NCBI RefSeq assembly: GCF_001424105.1
Contig: NZ_LMQH01000012.1
Span: 215,835-279,834, forward strand
Direction: 5' to 3'
DNA: 64,000 nt
Origin: Chryseobacterium sp. Leaf394
Lineage (GTDB): Bacteria; Bacteroidota; Bacteroidia; Flavobacteriales; Weeksellaceae
Shown here piece by piece: positions 8,238 to 17,194 of this stretch. The translations under genes and the position numbers were made by a program. The first letter of the stretch is position 1. Each line of letters opens with the position of its first letter. Under the pieces are notes generated by a model that ran no database searches, was not told the origin of the DNA, and was given only the letters and a program-made list of their open reading frames with translations.

Positions 8238-10850
8238 ATGAAAAAGAATATCTTATTCCTTATGGCGGCGATTTTCGTTGTTTCCTGTTCTACAAAAGTA
8301 AAAAAACCGGAAGCGAGATCGAAGTTTATCAAAGGATTTTCAACATACTACAACACGCTTTTCAATGCAAAAGACGCTTTGAATACCGAGTTTGAAAACA
8401 GAGATAAAGCCCATAAAGACAATTTTTATGCGCCTTATATTCCTATTTTAACTTACGAAGAACAACCTTTGGGAAGTGATTTGGGACAGTCTTCTGCGTT
8501 TGCAGAAAACTCCATGAAAATGGCAGAAGTAAACCGACCGCAAAATGGAGGAAGACCTCAGGGGCCTCCGGGTATGCCAGGTCCTTTGGGAGGTAACAGT
8601 CCAATGATGGGGGGTCAGGGATCACAGATCAAACCGGAAAATAAAGGAGCAACAATTCTTGAAATTGCTGAAGCAAAGGCTTTAAAGGCTATTAATAAAT
8701 ATTCTGTCATCAGAAAAAATGAAGAGGTTAACAAAACGATTTTTGACGCTTATATCATTTTAGTTCAGTCAAGAATTTATCAGGGTAAAAATTTACAAGC
8801 TTTAGACGCGCTTAACTATGTTTACACGCACATGAAGGAAGATAAAAGACTTCCTTTAGCCAAGGTTTATGAAGGATTAGCTTATGCTAAAATGAATAAT
8901 TTCCACAAATCTGAACAAATCTGGGGGCAGGTAAAAAATGAAGGTTTAAAGAAAGATTATGACAAACTTTTAAGCATTTACCGCTCAGAAGCTTTACTGG
9001 ATAACGGTAAAAAAGCGGAAGCGTTAGAAGAACTGAACCGTGCCTATGCGTTAAACAGCAACAGACAGCTGAAAAGCAGAATTGCTTTCCTGAAAGGTCA
9101 GGTACAGCAGGAATTAGGTAAAAATGATGAAGCAAGAGAAAGCTTTATGGCAGCCTACAAATATGCCAATGATTTTGAATTTGAAGTGAAATCCCAGATC
9201 CAGATTGCCAAAACATTCAACGGAAAAGGAAACTACGATGGCGCTAGAGAATACCTTGAAAAAATAAGCAAGAAGGGTACTTACGGCTCGAGAAAAAATG
9301 AATTTTACTACGCCTTAGGTTTGATGGCTAACAATGCAGGAAAGAAAGACGAAGCTCAGGAATTTTTCAGAAAATCTTTAAAGGAAGAAGTTTCAGACGG
9401 GCAGGTGAGAGGTCTTGCTTACTACGAAATCGGGAAGAATTATTTAGATAAAAACGATTATATCGGTGCGGGAGCTTATTACGATTCAGCTTTGGCGGTG
9501 ATGACTTATGAGCCTTCAAAAATTTTATTGAAAGACCAAAGTACGTATATCAAAAAAATCTCAGTCAACTATTATCTGATCAAGAAAAATGACAGTATTC
9601 TTTCTCTGGCGAAACTCAGTCCTGAGCAAAAAACAGATTTCTTCAGCAAACACATTGCAAAACTTAAAGCAAAGGAAGAAAAAGAAGAAATTGAAAGAAG
9701 AAGGGCAGAACGGAATAAAGGCTTTGACACAGGAGATTACAGCGCAAATTCGATGTTTGCCAACTCGGGAAACACGTTTGAAGATTTTGGTGTGAGCCAG
9801 AAAGGTTTCTACTTCAGCAACACCGGAACTGTAAGTAAAGGTACATCAACCTTTAAGCAGGTTTGGGGCGATAGGGCACTGTCAGACAACTGGCGTTTTT
9901 CAAAAAAAATGGCGACCATTGAAGATATGAAAAATGAGGCTTTGGGTGTAACCTCTGTACCTAATCCGAGACGTTTTGAACCCGCATATTATATCGAACA
10001 GATTCCTACCGATGCAGGTAAACTGGGTCAGCTGAAAAAAGACCGTGATACGGCTTCATTAGGGCTTGGTGTAATGTACCAAAACTATTTTACCAACACA
10101 ACTTTAGCTACAAAAACACTTTACGATCTTGTAGATGTAAAACCGGAAGAAAAGGTAATGCTGCAGGCGCTCTATGAAATCTTCGCGATGAATTATGAAA
10201 AAAATCCACAGTTTGCTGAGCGTGCAAAACAGATTCTACTAAAGGATTATCCTTATACCTCATTTGCTGAATTTGCACGAAATCCGAAAAACAACACCTT
10301 TGTTAAGTCATCTGCAGATACAGAAAATGAGTACAAAACGGCATTTGCATTATATGAATCTGAAAAATTTGCCGAAAGTCAGAGCATGATTGATCAGGCA
10401 ATACAGAAAAATCCTAAAGACGCTTTAGTACCAAAACTTTCTCTTTTGAATGCCTTTAATGCAGGAAAATCGAGTGGGAAAGAGGTGATGATACTTCAGC
10501 TGGAACAGATTGTTCTCAACTATGGCAAAACTCCGGAAGGGGAGAAGGCAAAGCAGATGCTTAATTATCTTAAAAGTGATCTTGCTTTTCAGACCACAGA
10601 CAGTCAGGGAAATAAGATGATGCCAGGCCAGAATCAAATGCCCGGTAATATTCAGGATCTACCTCAGCAACCTTCAAGTCAGCAGGCACCACTGATGGGA
10701 GCACCGGGAATTCCGATGGGAAATATTCCCAACTCCACACCGCCGACTCAGAATACGATTCAGACCAAACCATCGGATAAACAGCCGCAGGGAAATAATC
10801 CGAATTTTAATATGACGAATCCAAATGCAGCTCCTGCAAAACCAAAATAA
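8238..10850 (+). CDS. porW: type IX secretion lipoprotein PorW/SprE (TPR protein)
   Basis: 870-residue outer-membrane-associated lipoprotein needed for type IX secretion and, in gliding species, motility (PorW in Porphyromonas, SprE in Flavobacterium). The signal peptide ends in a lipobox at residues 14-17 (VVSC). The conserved ARSKFIKGFSTYYNTLFNAKDAL block of the family follows directly. Most of the protein is TPR helices (about residues 130-450 and 590-770). Two low-complexity Pro/Gly/Met/Gln/Asn segments (about 96-128 and 795-870) are noteworthy and look disordered. It ends at a strong terminator. Assignment rests on the N-terminal block, lipobox, length and TPR content. Confidence 0.88.
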   Translation: MKKNILFLMAAIFVVSCSTKVKKPEARSKFIKGFSTYYNTLFNAKDALNTEFENRDKAHKDNFYAPYIPILTYEEQPLGSDLGQSSAFAENSMKMAEVNRPQNGGRPQGPPGMPGPLGGNSPMMGGQGSQIKPENKGATILEIAEAKALKAINKYSVIRKNEEVNKTIFDAYIILVQSRIYQGKNLQALDALNYVYTHMKEDKRLPLAKVYEGLAYAKMNNFHKSEQIWGQVKNEGLKKDYDKLLSIYRSEALLDNGKKAEALEELNRAYALNSNRQLKSRIAFLKGQVQQELGKNDEARESFMAAYKYANDFEFEVKSQIQIAKTFNGKGNYDGAREYLEKISKKGTYGSRKNEFYYALGLMANNAGKKDEAQEFFRKSLKEEVSDGQVRGLAYYEIGKNYLDKNDYIGAGAYYDSALAVMTYEPSKILLKDQSTYIKKISVNYYLIKKNDSILSLAKLSPEQKTDFFSKHIAKLKAKEEKEEIERRRAERNKGFDTGDYSANSMFANSGNTFEDFGVSQKGFYFSNTGTVSKGTSTFKQVWGDRALSDNWRFSKKMATIEDMKNEALGVTSVPNPRRFEPAYYIEQIPTDAGKLGQLKKDRDTASLGLGVMYQNYFTNTTLATKTLYDLVDVKPEEKVMLQALYEIFAMNYEKNPQFAERAKQILLKDYPYTSFAEFARNPKNNTFVKSSADTENEYKTAFALYESEKFAESQSMIDQAIQKNPKDALVPKLSLLNAFNAGKSSGKEVMILQLEQIVLNYGKTPEGEKAKQMLNYLKSDLAFQTTDSQGNKMMPGQNQMPGNIQDLPQQPSSQQAPLMGAPGIPMGNIPNSTPPTQNTIQTKPSDKQPQGNNPNFNMTNPNAAPAKPK

Positions 10851-10854
10851 ACAG

Positions 10855-10880
10855 AAAAGCGAAGACTAATCTTCGCTTTT
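10855..10880. terminator. bidirectional intrinsic terminator
   Basis: AAAAGCGAAGA (10855-10865) and TCTTCGCTTTT (10870-10880) form an 11-bp perfect stem with loop CTAA, followed by T residues. It serves porW (+) and tsaB (-); the loop contains the tsaB stop codon. Confidence 0.85.
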
Positions 10881-11546
10881 TTTCTTTTTAACACCGTGGA
10901 AATCTTTCAGATAAAAGGGCTCGAAATAGGCAATATCTTCGAAGTCTTTTGCTTTTACTTTTTCTAAAGTTTTCTTTACTAAAAATTTTGCCGAAGGGTA
11001 GATATCTTCATTAAATACAGCGTTGGGAAGTTGCAGAATATCTTTAGCTTTCTTTGCTCCGTCTCCTACAAACAGTATTTTTTTATCTTTAAATTCCTGA
11101 AAAGAATTTTCATCTAGAACTTTCGCCTCAGTAGCACTTATTTCTTCTCCTGAAATCCCATTATAAACGGCTGTATAAACTTCCATCCTTCTTGCATCGA
11201 CTAAAGGGATAACCAAGTCGTAGTTTTGCCCTAAAAACGGCTCTTTCATGCTTTCCAAAGAATTGACTGCAATCAAAGGAATATTCAGACCGTAGCAAAA
11301 ACCTTTTGCAGATGCAGCACCAATTCTCAAACCTGTATAAGAACCGGGACCTTTTCCCAGGCAGACGGCATCTATTTCTTTTAAAGTAATTTCTGCGCCT
11401 TCCAGAGCCCATTCTACAAAAGTGTGTAATGATTCGGACTGTTTATAGTTTTCGGAAACTTCTTCTGCAACGCAAAGCAGCGTTTCACTGTCTGAAATAG
11501 CTACTGAGCAGTTTTTTGAGGAGGTTTCGAGATATAAAATTTTCAT
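10866..11546 (-). CDS. tsaB: tRNA threonylcarbamoyladenosine biosynthesis protein TsaB
   Basis: 226 residues. TsaB is the non-catalytic ASKHA-fold partner that dimerises with TsaD for t6A37 modification of ANN-decoding tRNAs. The N-terminus ILYLETSSKNCSVAIS is the phosphate-1-like strand, and the GKGPGSYTGLRIGAASAKGFCYGL block is diagnostic of TsaB. Length fits the family. The stop codon is inside the convergent terminator. A CAAAAGTA box (reverse TACTTTTG, 11595-11602) lies about 50 bp upstream as a possible promoter element. Confidence 0.93.
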   Translation of the reverse strand: MKILYLETSSKNCSVAISDSETLLCVAEEVSENYKQSESLHTFVEWALEGAEITLKEIDAVCLGKGPGSYTGLRIGAASAKGFCYGLNIPLIAVNSLESMKEPFLGQNYDLVIPLVDARRMEVYTAVYNGISGEEISATEAKVLDENSFQEFKDKKILFVGDGAKKAKDILQLPNAVFNEDIYPSAKFLVKKTLEKVKAKDFEDIAYFEPFYLKDFHGVKKKKSED

Positions 11547-11594
11547 TGAATTAAATTTTAAATAAAGACCAATTTAATTAGCCTTTTTCTCATG

Positions 11595-11602
11595 CAAAAG
11601 TA
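11595..11602 (-). promoter_or_regulatory. candidate -7 element of tsaB
   Basis: Minus-strand TACTTTTG, an exact TAnnTTTG match about 48 bp upstream of the tsaB ATG. No TTG at ideal spacing. Confidence 0.35.
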
Positions 11603-11653
11603 CCAAAAGAAATGAATGAATGAAAACCTCAGAACGTTTACAATATATGAGGA

Positions 11654-12658
11654 CTAAAGGTTTCTTCCCAATTTTTTTATTTCTTTATCAAAATCAGAAA
11701 CTATTCTTTGTGTTTTACTGAATGTTTCGTATTCAGTGACTGCTTTTTTATCGGCAACTATTTTTGCGATTTTACCGTTTCCGTCCAAGACTCTATATTC
11801 ATTAAAGTTTAAAAACTTATTCACACTTTCAGCCAGAGCCTCCATAGTAAAAGTATTTTCTCTTTCAATTAAACCTTCAATGTAATCGAAATAGCCAGTC
11901 ACCGTTCTTTCCAGCTGTTGAATTTCCTTTTCTGCCAGATAGTTTTTAGCTAACACAACATCAGATTTTAAAATTCTTCCTTCAGGTGAATGCTTCCAGG
12001 TTGTTAAGCCCATATTTTCTTTTTTGCTGTCGGCGTTTTTATAAATAATTTCAGCGGCTGTGTTTCCCGTAATGGCAAAATGAAATTTATTCTGAACCGT
12101 AGCATAAAAGTTTTTTGTAACTGCAGCATTTTTATCATAATCGATGCTGCATTCCGCAAAAATATCTGTGATCTGCTGATAAATGCGTCTCTCACTCGCA
12201 CGAATGGATCGGATTCTCTGCAGTAATTCCCTGAAATAATCTTTCCCGAATACCGTCTGTCCCTGCTTTAACCGCTCATCATCCATCACAAAACCTTTGA
12301 TGATAAACTCCTTCAGAGTTTTTGTAGCCCACATCCTGAATTGCGTGGCTTTTGCAGAGTTGACGCGGTAACCTACGGAAATAATGGCGTCGAGATTGTA
12401 ATATTCTACATTTCTTTTTACTTTTCTGTTACCTTCTTGCTGAACTGTTTCCAAAATGGAAACAGTTGATTCGGGACTTAGCTCTCCTTCATCAAAAATA
12501 TTTGAAAGATGTTTACTGATTGCCGGAACGTTGACATCAAACAAAGCTGCCATCGACTTCTGTGTAAGCCAAGTCGTTTCATTCTGAAGAAAAACGTCTA
12601 CCTTAACTTCATTATTGGGCGTCTGGTAAATTAAAAATTTTTGAAAATCTCCGTTCAT
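11654..12658 (-). CDS. rhuM: RhuM family protein
   Basis: 334 residues matching the RhuM family, first named in a Salmonella pathogenicity island and often found alone or beside restriction-modification or mobile loci. The N-terminal part carries the conserved pattern FLQNETTWLTQKSMAALFDVN, which looks like a DNA-binding helix-turn-helix, then NVEYYNLDAIISVGYRVNSAKATQFRMWAT, the family signature shared with phage Bro/KilA-N-type proteins. The C-terminal half is helical and charged. No partner restriction or toxin genes are adjacent; it sits between tsaB and a small exported protein. The biochemical function of the family is not established. The CAAATTTA box at 12677-12684 may be its promoter. 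Confidence 0.88.
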   Translation of the reverse strand: MNGDFQKFLIYQTPNNEVKVDVFLQNETTWLTQKSMAALFDVNVPAISKHLSNIFDEGELSPESTVSILETVQQEGNRKVKRNVEYYNLDAIISVGYRVNSAKATQFRMWATKTLKEFIIKGFVMDDERLKQGQTVFGKDYFRELLQRIRSIRASERRIYQQITDIFAECSIDYDKNAAVTKNFYATVQNKFHFAITGNTAAEIIYKNADSKKENMGLTTWKHSPEGRILKSDVVLAKNYLAEKEIQQLERTVTGYFDYIEGLIERENTFTMEALAESVNKFLNFNEYRVLDGNGKIAKIVADKKAVTEYETFSKTQRIVSDFDKEIKKLGRNL

Positions 12659-12684
12659 TATTTGTTCGTTTTACAACAAATTTA

Positions 12685-13137
12685 TCACTTTATTTCCACA
12701 CTTTGGCGACTCCACAATCTCCATTCAGATTTCTTTTTAATCCAGATTTCAAGCACTGCAAGATTCATTTCAAAATCCTGATTTTTATATAAACCATGTA
12801 CTCTGATCGTTCGTCTCAAGCTGAAAGTATTTTTAAACTTTTTGAGTTCAGAAACTTCTGTCTGACGGATTTCTTTGTAAACAACTTTCTTTGAAGTAAA
12901 ATCTTTTTTAAAATCCTTCAGATTCTGAATCCATCCGTTGGAATGTCCGAAAGAAACGTCTTCGGAAAATAAATTTACAATGGATTGATCATTATTCTTC
13001 ATCAGCGAATCAAGCTTTTTAGCCTGAATCAAAACTGCTTTTTCTTGTTTTGAATAGCCTTGAGAATATCCAATTGCAAATACAATTACAAAAGATAAAT
13101 GAAGAATTTTCACTCTCAAATTCTCAAATTGACCCAT
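12685..13137 (-). CDS. exported NTF2-like (DUF4440-type) protein
   Basis: About 150 residues. I take the ATG at 13137; an in-frame GTG further in (VKILHLSF) would give a more compact signal peptide and is equally possible. A hydrophobic signal segment LSFVIVFAIGYSQ is followed by AQKLDSLMKNNDQSIVNLFSEDVSFGHSNG..., the alpha-helix plus cone-shaped sheet pattern of SnoaL/NTF2-like proteins, ending in a Trp-rich strand (EWRLWSRQSVEI). Such proteins are often small-ligand-binding or enzymatic, but here the substrate is unknown. It follows the SDR gene by 12 bp and is likely co-transcribed. Confidence 0.65.
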   Translation of the reverse strand: MGQFENLRVKILHLSFVIVFAIGYSQGYSKQEKAVLIQAKKLDSLMKNNDQSIVNLFSEDVSFGHSNGWIQNLKDFKKDFTSKKVVYKEIRQTEVSELKKFKNTFSLRRTIRVHGLYKNQDFEMNLAVLEIWIKKKSEWRLWSRQSVEIK

Positions 13138-13149
13138 TTTCAAATTTAA

Positions 13150-13902
13150 TTATCCTTTTCTGTAAATCGTTCTCGGTTCACTCTGAGCGCTCGGATAAAT
13201 CGTCATATCTGAAACGGTTACGTGCTGTGGTGCATTTACACAATAAGCAATTGCATCGGCGATATCTGCGGCTTTTAACGCTTCGTAACCAGCATAAACT
13301 GTTGCGGCTCTTTCCTGATCGCCTTTAAATCTAACCAAAGAAAAATCTGTTTCCACAGCTCCCGGCTGAATATTGGTCACTCTGATTCCGAATTCTGTGA
13401 GCTCTATTCTCATTCCTTCAGAAATAACGTCGACTGCTTTTTTGGTTGCACAGTAAACAACACCGTTCGCATAGGTCTGTCTGGCGGCTACCGAACTGAT
13501 GTTGATAATGTGTCCCGAACTTCTTTCCTTCATCATCGGGATCAGCGTTTTTGACACGTATAAAAGACCTTTCACATTTCCGTCAATCATATTATCCCAG
13601 TCGTCTGTACTTCCTGCTGATAAAGGCTCTAAACCATGCGCATTTCCGGCATTGTTGATGAGCACATCAATATTTTTCCATTCTTCAGGAAGTGACGCAA
13701 TAGCGGCTTCAACTTCTTCCAAATTTCTGACATCAAACTTTAAACTAAATATTTCGGTTAAAGCTGATAATTCTGTTTTTACAGATTCTAAAACTTCAGA
13801 TCTTCTTCCACAGATAATGATTCTGTTTCCCTGTTTTGCAAAAAGCTCAGCTGTCGCTTTTCCTATTCCGGAGGTGGCTCCGGTGATGAGTATTGTTTTC
13901 AT
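13150..13902 (-). CDS. SDR family NAD(P)-dependent oxidoreductase (YdfG-like)
   Basis: About 250 residues. Classical short-chain dehydrogenase: cofactor motif TGATSGIGKATA near the N-terminus with Arg-rich GRRSE (NADPH preference), NNAG, catalytic Ser in NISSVAARQ, and YCATKKAVD carrying the YxxxK pair. Best overall resemblance is to YdfG-type 3-hydroxy acid / serine dehydrogenases. I use the ATG at 13902 because the motif starts immediately after it; the longer frame begins with TTG. Substrate is not decidable from sequence. Confidence 0.9.
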   Translation of the reverse strand: MKTILITGATSGIGKATAELFAKQGNRIIICGRRSEVLESVKTELSALTEIFSLKFDVRNLEEVEAAIASLPEEWKNIDVLINNAGNAHGLEPLSAGSTDDWDNMIDGNVKGLLYVSKTLIPMMKERSSGHIINISSVAARQTYANGVVYCATKKAVDVISEGMRIELTEFGIRVTNIQPGAVETDFSLVRFKGDQERAATVYAGYEALKAADIADAIAYCVNAPQHVTVSDMTIYPSAQSEPRTIYRKG

Positions 13903-13994
13903 AAAAATTTTCAATTTTTAAATATAACAATGTATCAGTTTAACAGTTTACCAATTATTGCCAGACCGTTACATTGATAGATTGTTACATTAGT

Positions 13995-14366
13995 TCAGTT
14001 TGCATCAAATGCCTGGAAAGCATCCGGAATATGTTCTATTTCTAAATTTCCTTTTTGGTTGGGGAGGACCGAAATTATATCAAATCTTACTTCCTGATTT
14101 TTATTAAATTCTTCCATAAAATGATTCGATGCCAAAACAATTGATTTGATTTTTCCTTTCGTCACAGCTTCCTGAGGCAGAATAAAAAAATCTGTTGAAC
14201 GGGCTTTCACTTCTACTACAACAATCAGATTATCTTTTTCGGCGATGATATCCACTTCATTTTTCTTAAAACGGAAATTGCGCACGAGAATCTTATATTC
14301 ATTTTTAAGTAAATATTCTGCTGCAAGATTTTCTGCTTCTTTTCCTAATTCGTTGTGATCTGCCAT
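13995..14366 (-). CDS. YraN family (UPF0102) endonuclease-like protein
   Basis: 123 residues. Matches UPF0102/YraN, a small PD-(D/E)xK nuclease-like fold: GKEAENLAAEYLLKN at the start, then VDIIAEKDNLIVVVEVKARS with the Asp...Glu-x-Lys triad. The function of the family is unsettled (linked to DNA processing). Length is normal. Confidence 0.9.
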   Translation of the reverse strand: MADHNELGKEAENLAAEYLLKNEYKILVRNFRFKKNEVDIIAEKDNLIVVVEVKARSTDFFILPQEAVTKGKIKSIVLASNHFMEEFNKNQEVRFDIISVLPNQKGNLEIEHIPDAFQAFDAN

Positions 14367-14420
14367 TATTGTGTGGGAGAGTTGTAGGGTTGGAGTGTAT
14401 GAGAGTTTTGTTTCTTCATT

Positions 14421-14774
14421 TTATTTTCTAAACTGATACGCCCACCAAATCAAAACAATCTGTAAAGGAAGTCTCAAAAGTGTAAGCCAGAAGTATTTGT
14501 GATGAATTTCATAAAACTTCTTTGCCATCTCTATATTCGCAGGAAAAACTGCGATGAATAAGGCAATGGAAAGATAGGCTCCCCACTTTTGAGTTTCCGG
14601 AAAAAGAAGGAGAATCCCACACAAAATTTCTACTGCGCCGCTGATGTATACCATTTGAAGATGCATCGGAATATAATCGGGCATGATTTTCATGAAGAAG
14701 TGAGGTTTAATAAAATGAAAAACTCCAGCCAGAATCAGGAAAAAAGCGAGTACAAATTTTGAGTAAAACAGCAT
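14421..14774 (-). CDS. DoxX family membrane protein
   Basis: 117 residues with four hydrophobic segments and the DoxX-like pattern LILAGVFHFIKPHFFMKIMPDYIP ... GAVEILCGILLLFP ... FPANIEMA. DoxX-type proteins are small inner-membrane proteins of unclear biochemical role, sometimes tied to redox or sulfur metabolism. The stop of the upstream LD-carboxypeptidase is directly adjacent, so the pair is probably co-transcribed. Confidence 0.85.
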   Translation of the reverse strand: MLFYSKFVLAFFLILAGVFHFIKPHFFMKIMPDYIPMHLQMVYISGAVEILCGILLLFPETQKWGAYLSIALFIAVFPANIEMAKKFYEIHHKYFWLTLLRLPLQIVLIWWAYQFRK

Positions 14775-14775
14775 T

Positions 14776-15702
14776 TTATTTAAAAGTTAATGTAACATTT
14801 TTTCCGGCCTTCAAAGATACTTCTGAGCCTAAAATCAATGGAATATTATTATGAATATGCCCATTTGGAAAAGCAAAAACAGTAGGAAAGCTATATTCTG
14901 AAATTCTGTCTGAAATTAATTTGTAGGCAAATTCATCAAAACTGTCTTCATAATGTTTATTTTCTTTTTCGTCGCCCATATTCGTCATGCCACCAATAAT
15001 CAGACCTTTAATTTTGGTAAAGACACCCGCCATTTCCAGACTCATCATCATTCTGTCGAGCGCGTAAAAGTTTTCGCCAATGTCTTCAATAAACAGAATT
15101 TTATCTTTAAAATCAAAGGAATATTTGGTTCCCAAAAGAGCATAAACTAATGCCAAATTTCCTCCAACCAATTCGCCTTCCACATTTCCTTCTTTGTTAA
15201 AGTGATTGGATTTCAGCGTGTATTTTAGAGGTTTTCCTTTCAGTATATTAAATGTCAGATCATAACTTTCATCAGTCACCCCAAAACTTGAAGTTTTAAT
15301 GGTTTGTCCGTGAATCGAGGCGAAACCTTTTTTCAGCAAATAACTTTGGATAACAGTATTATCTGAATAACCAATATACCATTTTGGATTTTTAGTAAAA
15401 CCTTTTAGATTTAAATTTTCAATTAAATGCTGACAGCCATAACCGCCCCGGGAAGCCCAGATTGCAGAGATTTCAGGATCGTTTAAAGCCCAGTTGATAT
15501 CATGAGTTCTTTGCTCCTCAGTTCCGGCATAATTGTATCCGTTTGAAAATTTAGTATATAGATTTTTTCCTAAAACAGGTTCAAATCCTTTAGATTTTAT
15601 CATTTCAATTCCTTTTTCCAGCTGAGATGGTTCAACGGCTCCTGCGGGGGAAATGATGGCAATTCTGTCGCCTTTTTTCAGTGATTTTGGAAATATTTTC
15701 AT
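14776..15702 (-). CDS. S66 family LD-carboxypeptidase
   Basis: 308 residues. Peptidase family S66 (LdcA/MccF type), which removes the terminal D-alanine from murein tetrapeptides or cleaves similar isopeptide bonds. Nucleophile Ser in YIGYSDNT, the oxyanion/substrate loop WASRGGYGCQHL, a Glu in FIEDIGE and the catalytic His in PNGHIHNN form the expected Ser-Glu-His triad. The N-terminal block KGDRIAIISPAG is conserved. No signal peptide, so it is cytoplasmic and fits murein-peptide recycling. Confidence 0.92.
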   Translation of the reverse strand: MKIFPKSLKKGDRIAIISPAGAVEPSQLEKGIEMIKSKGFEPVLGKNLYTKFSNGYNYAGTEEQRTHDINWALNDPEISAIWASRGGYGCQHLIENLNLKGFTKNPKWYIGYSDNTVIQSYLLKKGFASIHGQTIKTSSFGVTDESYDLTFNILKGKPLKYTLKSNHFNKEGNVEGELVGGNLALVYALLGTKYSFDFKDKILFIEDIGENFYALDRMMMSLEMAGVFTKIKGLIIGGMTNMGDEKENKHYEDSFDEFAYKLISDRISEYSFPTVFAFPNGHIHNNIPLILGSEVSLKAGKNVTLTFK

Positions 15703-15862
15703 TGATCAATTTGTTGTTTTCATTAATAGTTTTAAATGTGCTGATTTGATTCAAAGTCCGCAATGATTCTTTTATCATAATTCTGAATACTTTTCGTTCA
15801 CAAAGACTTTCTACTCAGCAAAGGCCAAAATAAACCTGCATTTAAGATGAAACTTTAATAGT

Positions 15863-16549
15863 TTATCTGTTCTTCTTATATTTTAATTCTTTTTTTTCCG
15901 CTTCTTCCAACCGCTTATCAAACTGATTAAACATCTTGAAACTCTGAAGGAATATGAAAAAACTGAAAATAATCAGTACGACTCCGACGCCTTTCCTGAT
16001 TCTGTTGGCCAGTTTTTGTGTGAGCCTGTCGTGAAACTGTTTAGAAAGAAAAATTTTAGCCAAATCAATTAAAAGATAGGTTGAAATAACGATGGCGAGG
16101 TATAAAATCATTGTTTCTGTATCGGGATACTGATTTCTGACGCCAATCACCGTAACTAACCAGAAAAGAATGACTCCAACGTTTAAAAGATTTAATAAAA
16201 ACCCGTTAATAAATGTTTTAAAATAATTCTGGCTGATTAATTTTTCTTCTCCAGGCATGTGCATTTTGGTTTTTGTGACCATCATAATGATCCCGTAGCT
16301 GAGAATAAGAATAGATGTAATTCTGTAAAAACCGGGGTGCTTGTCGATCAGATCAACAATATCAGCACTTGCGTAATAGGCTGCAATAATGCACAGTAAA
16401 TCTGCTGTGATCACACCAAAATCCAATGCCAAAGCATGTTTAGGCCCCCTTGTAAAACTGGTTTCAATTAAAAGGAAAAAAATAGGACCAATGAAAACAA
16501 GGCTCAGCATGAAGCCCAGACCGATGGCAGAGAATATGAGTTCAAACAT
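15863..16549 (-). CDS. LysE family transporter
   Basis: 228 residues with six hydrophobic segments. The N-terminal IGLGFMLSLVFIGPIFFLLIETSFTRGPKHALALDFGV resembles the LysE/RhtB amino-acid exporter signature (G-x-x-GP and the G-R-G helix turn). The C-terminal end is a charged Lys/Glu tail (about residues 210-228). Likely exports amino acids or a related small metabolite; the substrate is unknown. A CAAATTTA box lies 20 bp upstream. Confidence 0.85.
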   Translation of the reverse strand: MFELIFSAIGLGFMLSLVFIGPIFFLLIETSFTRGPKHALALDFGVITADLLCIIAAYYASADIVDLIDKHPGFYRITSILILSYGIIMMVTKTKMHMPGEEKLISQNYFKTFINGFLLNLLNVGVILFWLVTVIGVRNQYPDTETMILYLAIVISTYLLIDLAKIFLSKQFHDRLTQKLANRIRKGVGVVLIIFSFFIFLQSFKMFNQFDKRLEEAEKKELKYKKNR

Positions 16550-16631
16550 TTACAATTTGTTTCAAATTCAAATTTAGAGATTATATTTTTATTAGGGTTT
16601 AAAAAGAACATTGTTTTAATTCATAATTTCT

Positions 16632-16666
16632 AAAAAAAAAGAGACTGTCTTGTTAGAACAGCCTCT
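16632..16666 (-). terminator. terminator of the rnr operon
   Basis: An imperfect stem between 16641-16650 and 16655-16665 precedes nine A residues on the plus strand (nine U on the minus-strand transcript), just after the stop of the 170-residue membrane protein. Confidence 0.7.
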
Positions 16667-16681
16667 GGTCTTTAGAAAATT

Positions 16682-17194
16682 CTAATTATCAGGACAATTT
16701 TCATTATCCATAAATTGAAATTTTTTTATTGTTTTCAAACCGAAAATTCCTCTTTCAAAAGTATAGGTTATTTGATTGTTTCCCCACATTTTTTTGTAAT
16801 CAATAAAAAAACTTCTTGTCATGTAAGAGTACGGATAGGCATTTTCACTAAGATAGATATATGTAGTTTTTCCTTTTTGGTGGCTATGTCTTCCTCCTAT
16901 TTCAGAAATCATATTTTTAAAACAGTATGTTTCCTTTTGAGGATTCATTCCTGTAAAATAATTTATCAGAAAAAAGCAATTGACGATAAAAGGAAATGTA
17001 ACCGATAAAAAGTATTTTTTATCTCCGTCTTTAATCCTGATTAATTTTTTATCGATTAATTTATTAAGAATAAAACAAATAAAAATGATAATCACAATGA
17101 ACAGATAAAAATTGATCACGGTTTTAAATATTATAGTAATAATTAAAACAACATTGATAATACTGAAAACAATATATTTATCTGTCTTTGTCAT
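16682..17194 (-). CDS. membrane protein of unknown function, coupled to rnr
   Basis: 170 residues, unrecognised. Two or three N-terminal membrane segments (about residues 8-45 and 64-82) are followed by a soluble domain of about 85 residues with aromatic-rich strands. Its ATG overlaps the rnr stop codon (TAATG), so translation is coupled to RNase R. The base composition is more AT-rich than rnr, which suggests a recently recruited partner. No conserved motif seen. Confidence 0.7.
   Translation of the reverse strand: MTKTDKYIVFSIINVVLIITIIFKTVINFYLFIVIIIFICFILNKLIDKKLIRIKDGDKKYFLSVTFPFIVNCFFLINYFTGMNPQKETYCFKNMISEIGGRHSHQKGKTTYIYLSENAYPYSYMTRSFFIDYKKMWGNNQITYTFERGIFGLKTIKKFQFMDNENCPDN

Noticed and set aside
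13499..13921. 140-codon plus-strand ORF over the SDR gene
   Set aside because: Antisense to an SDR with all catalytic motifs.
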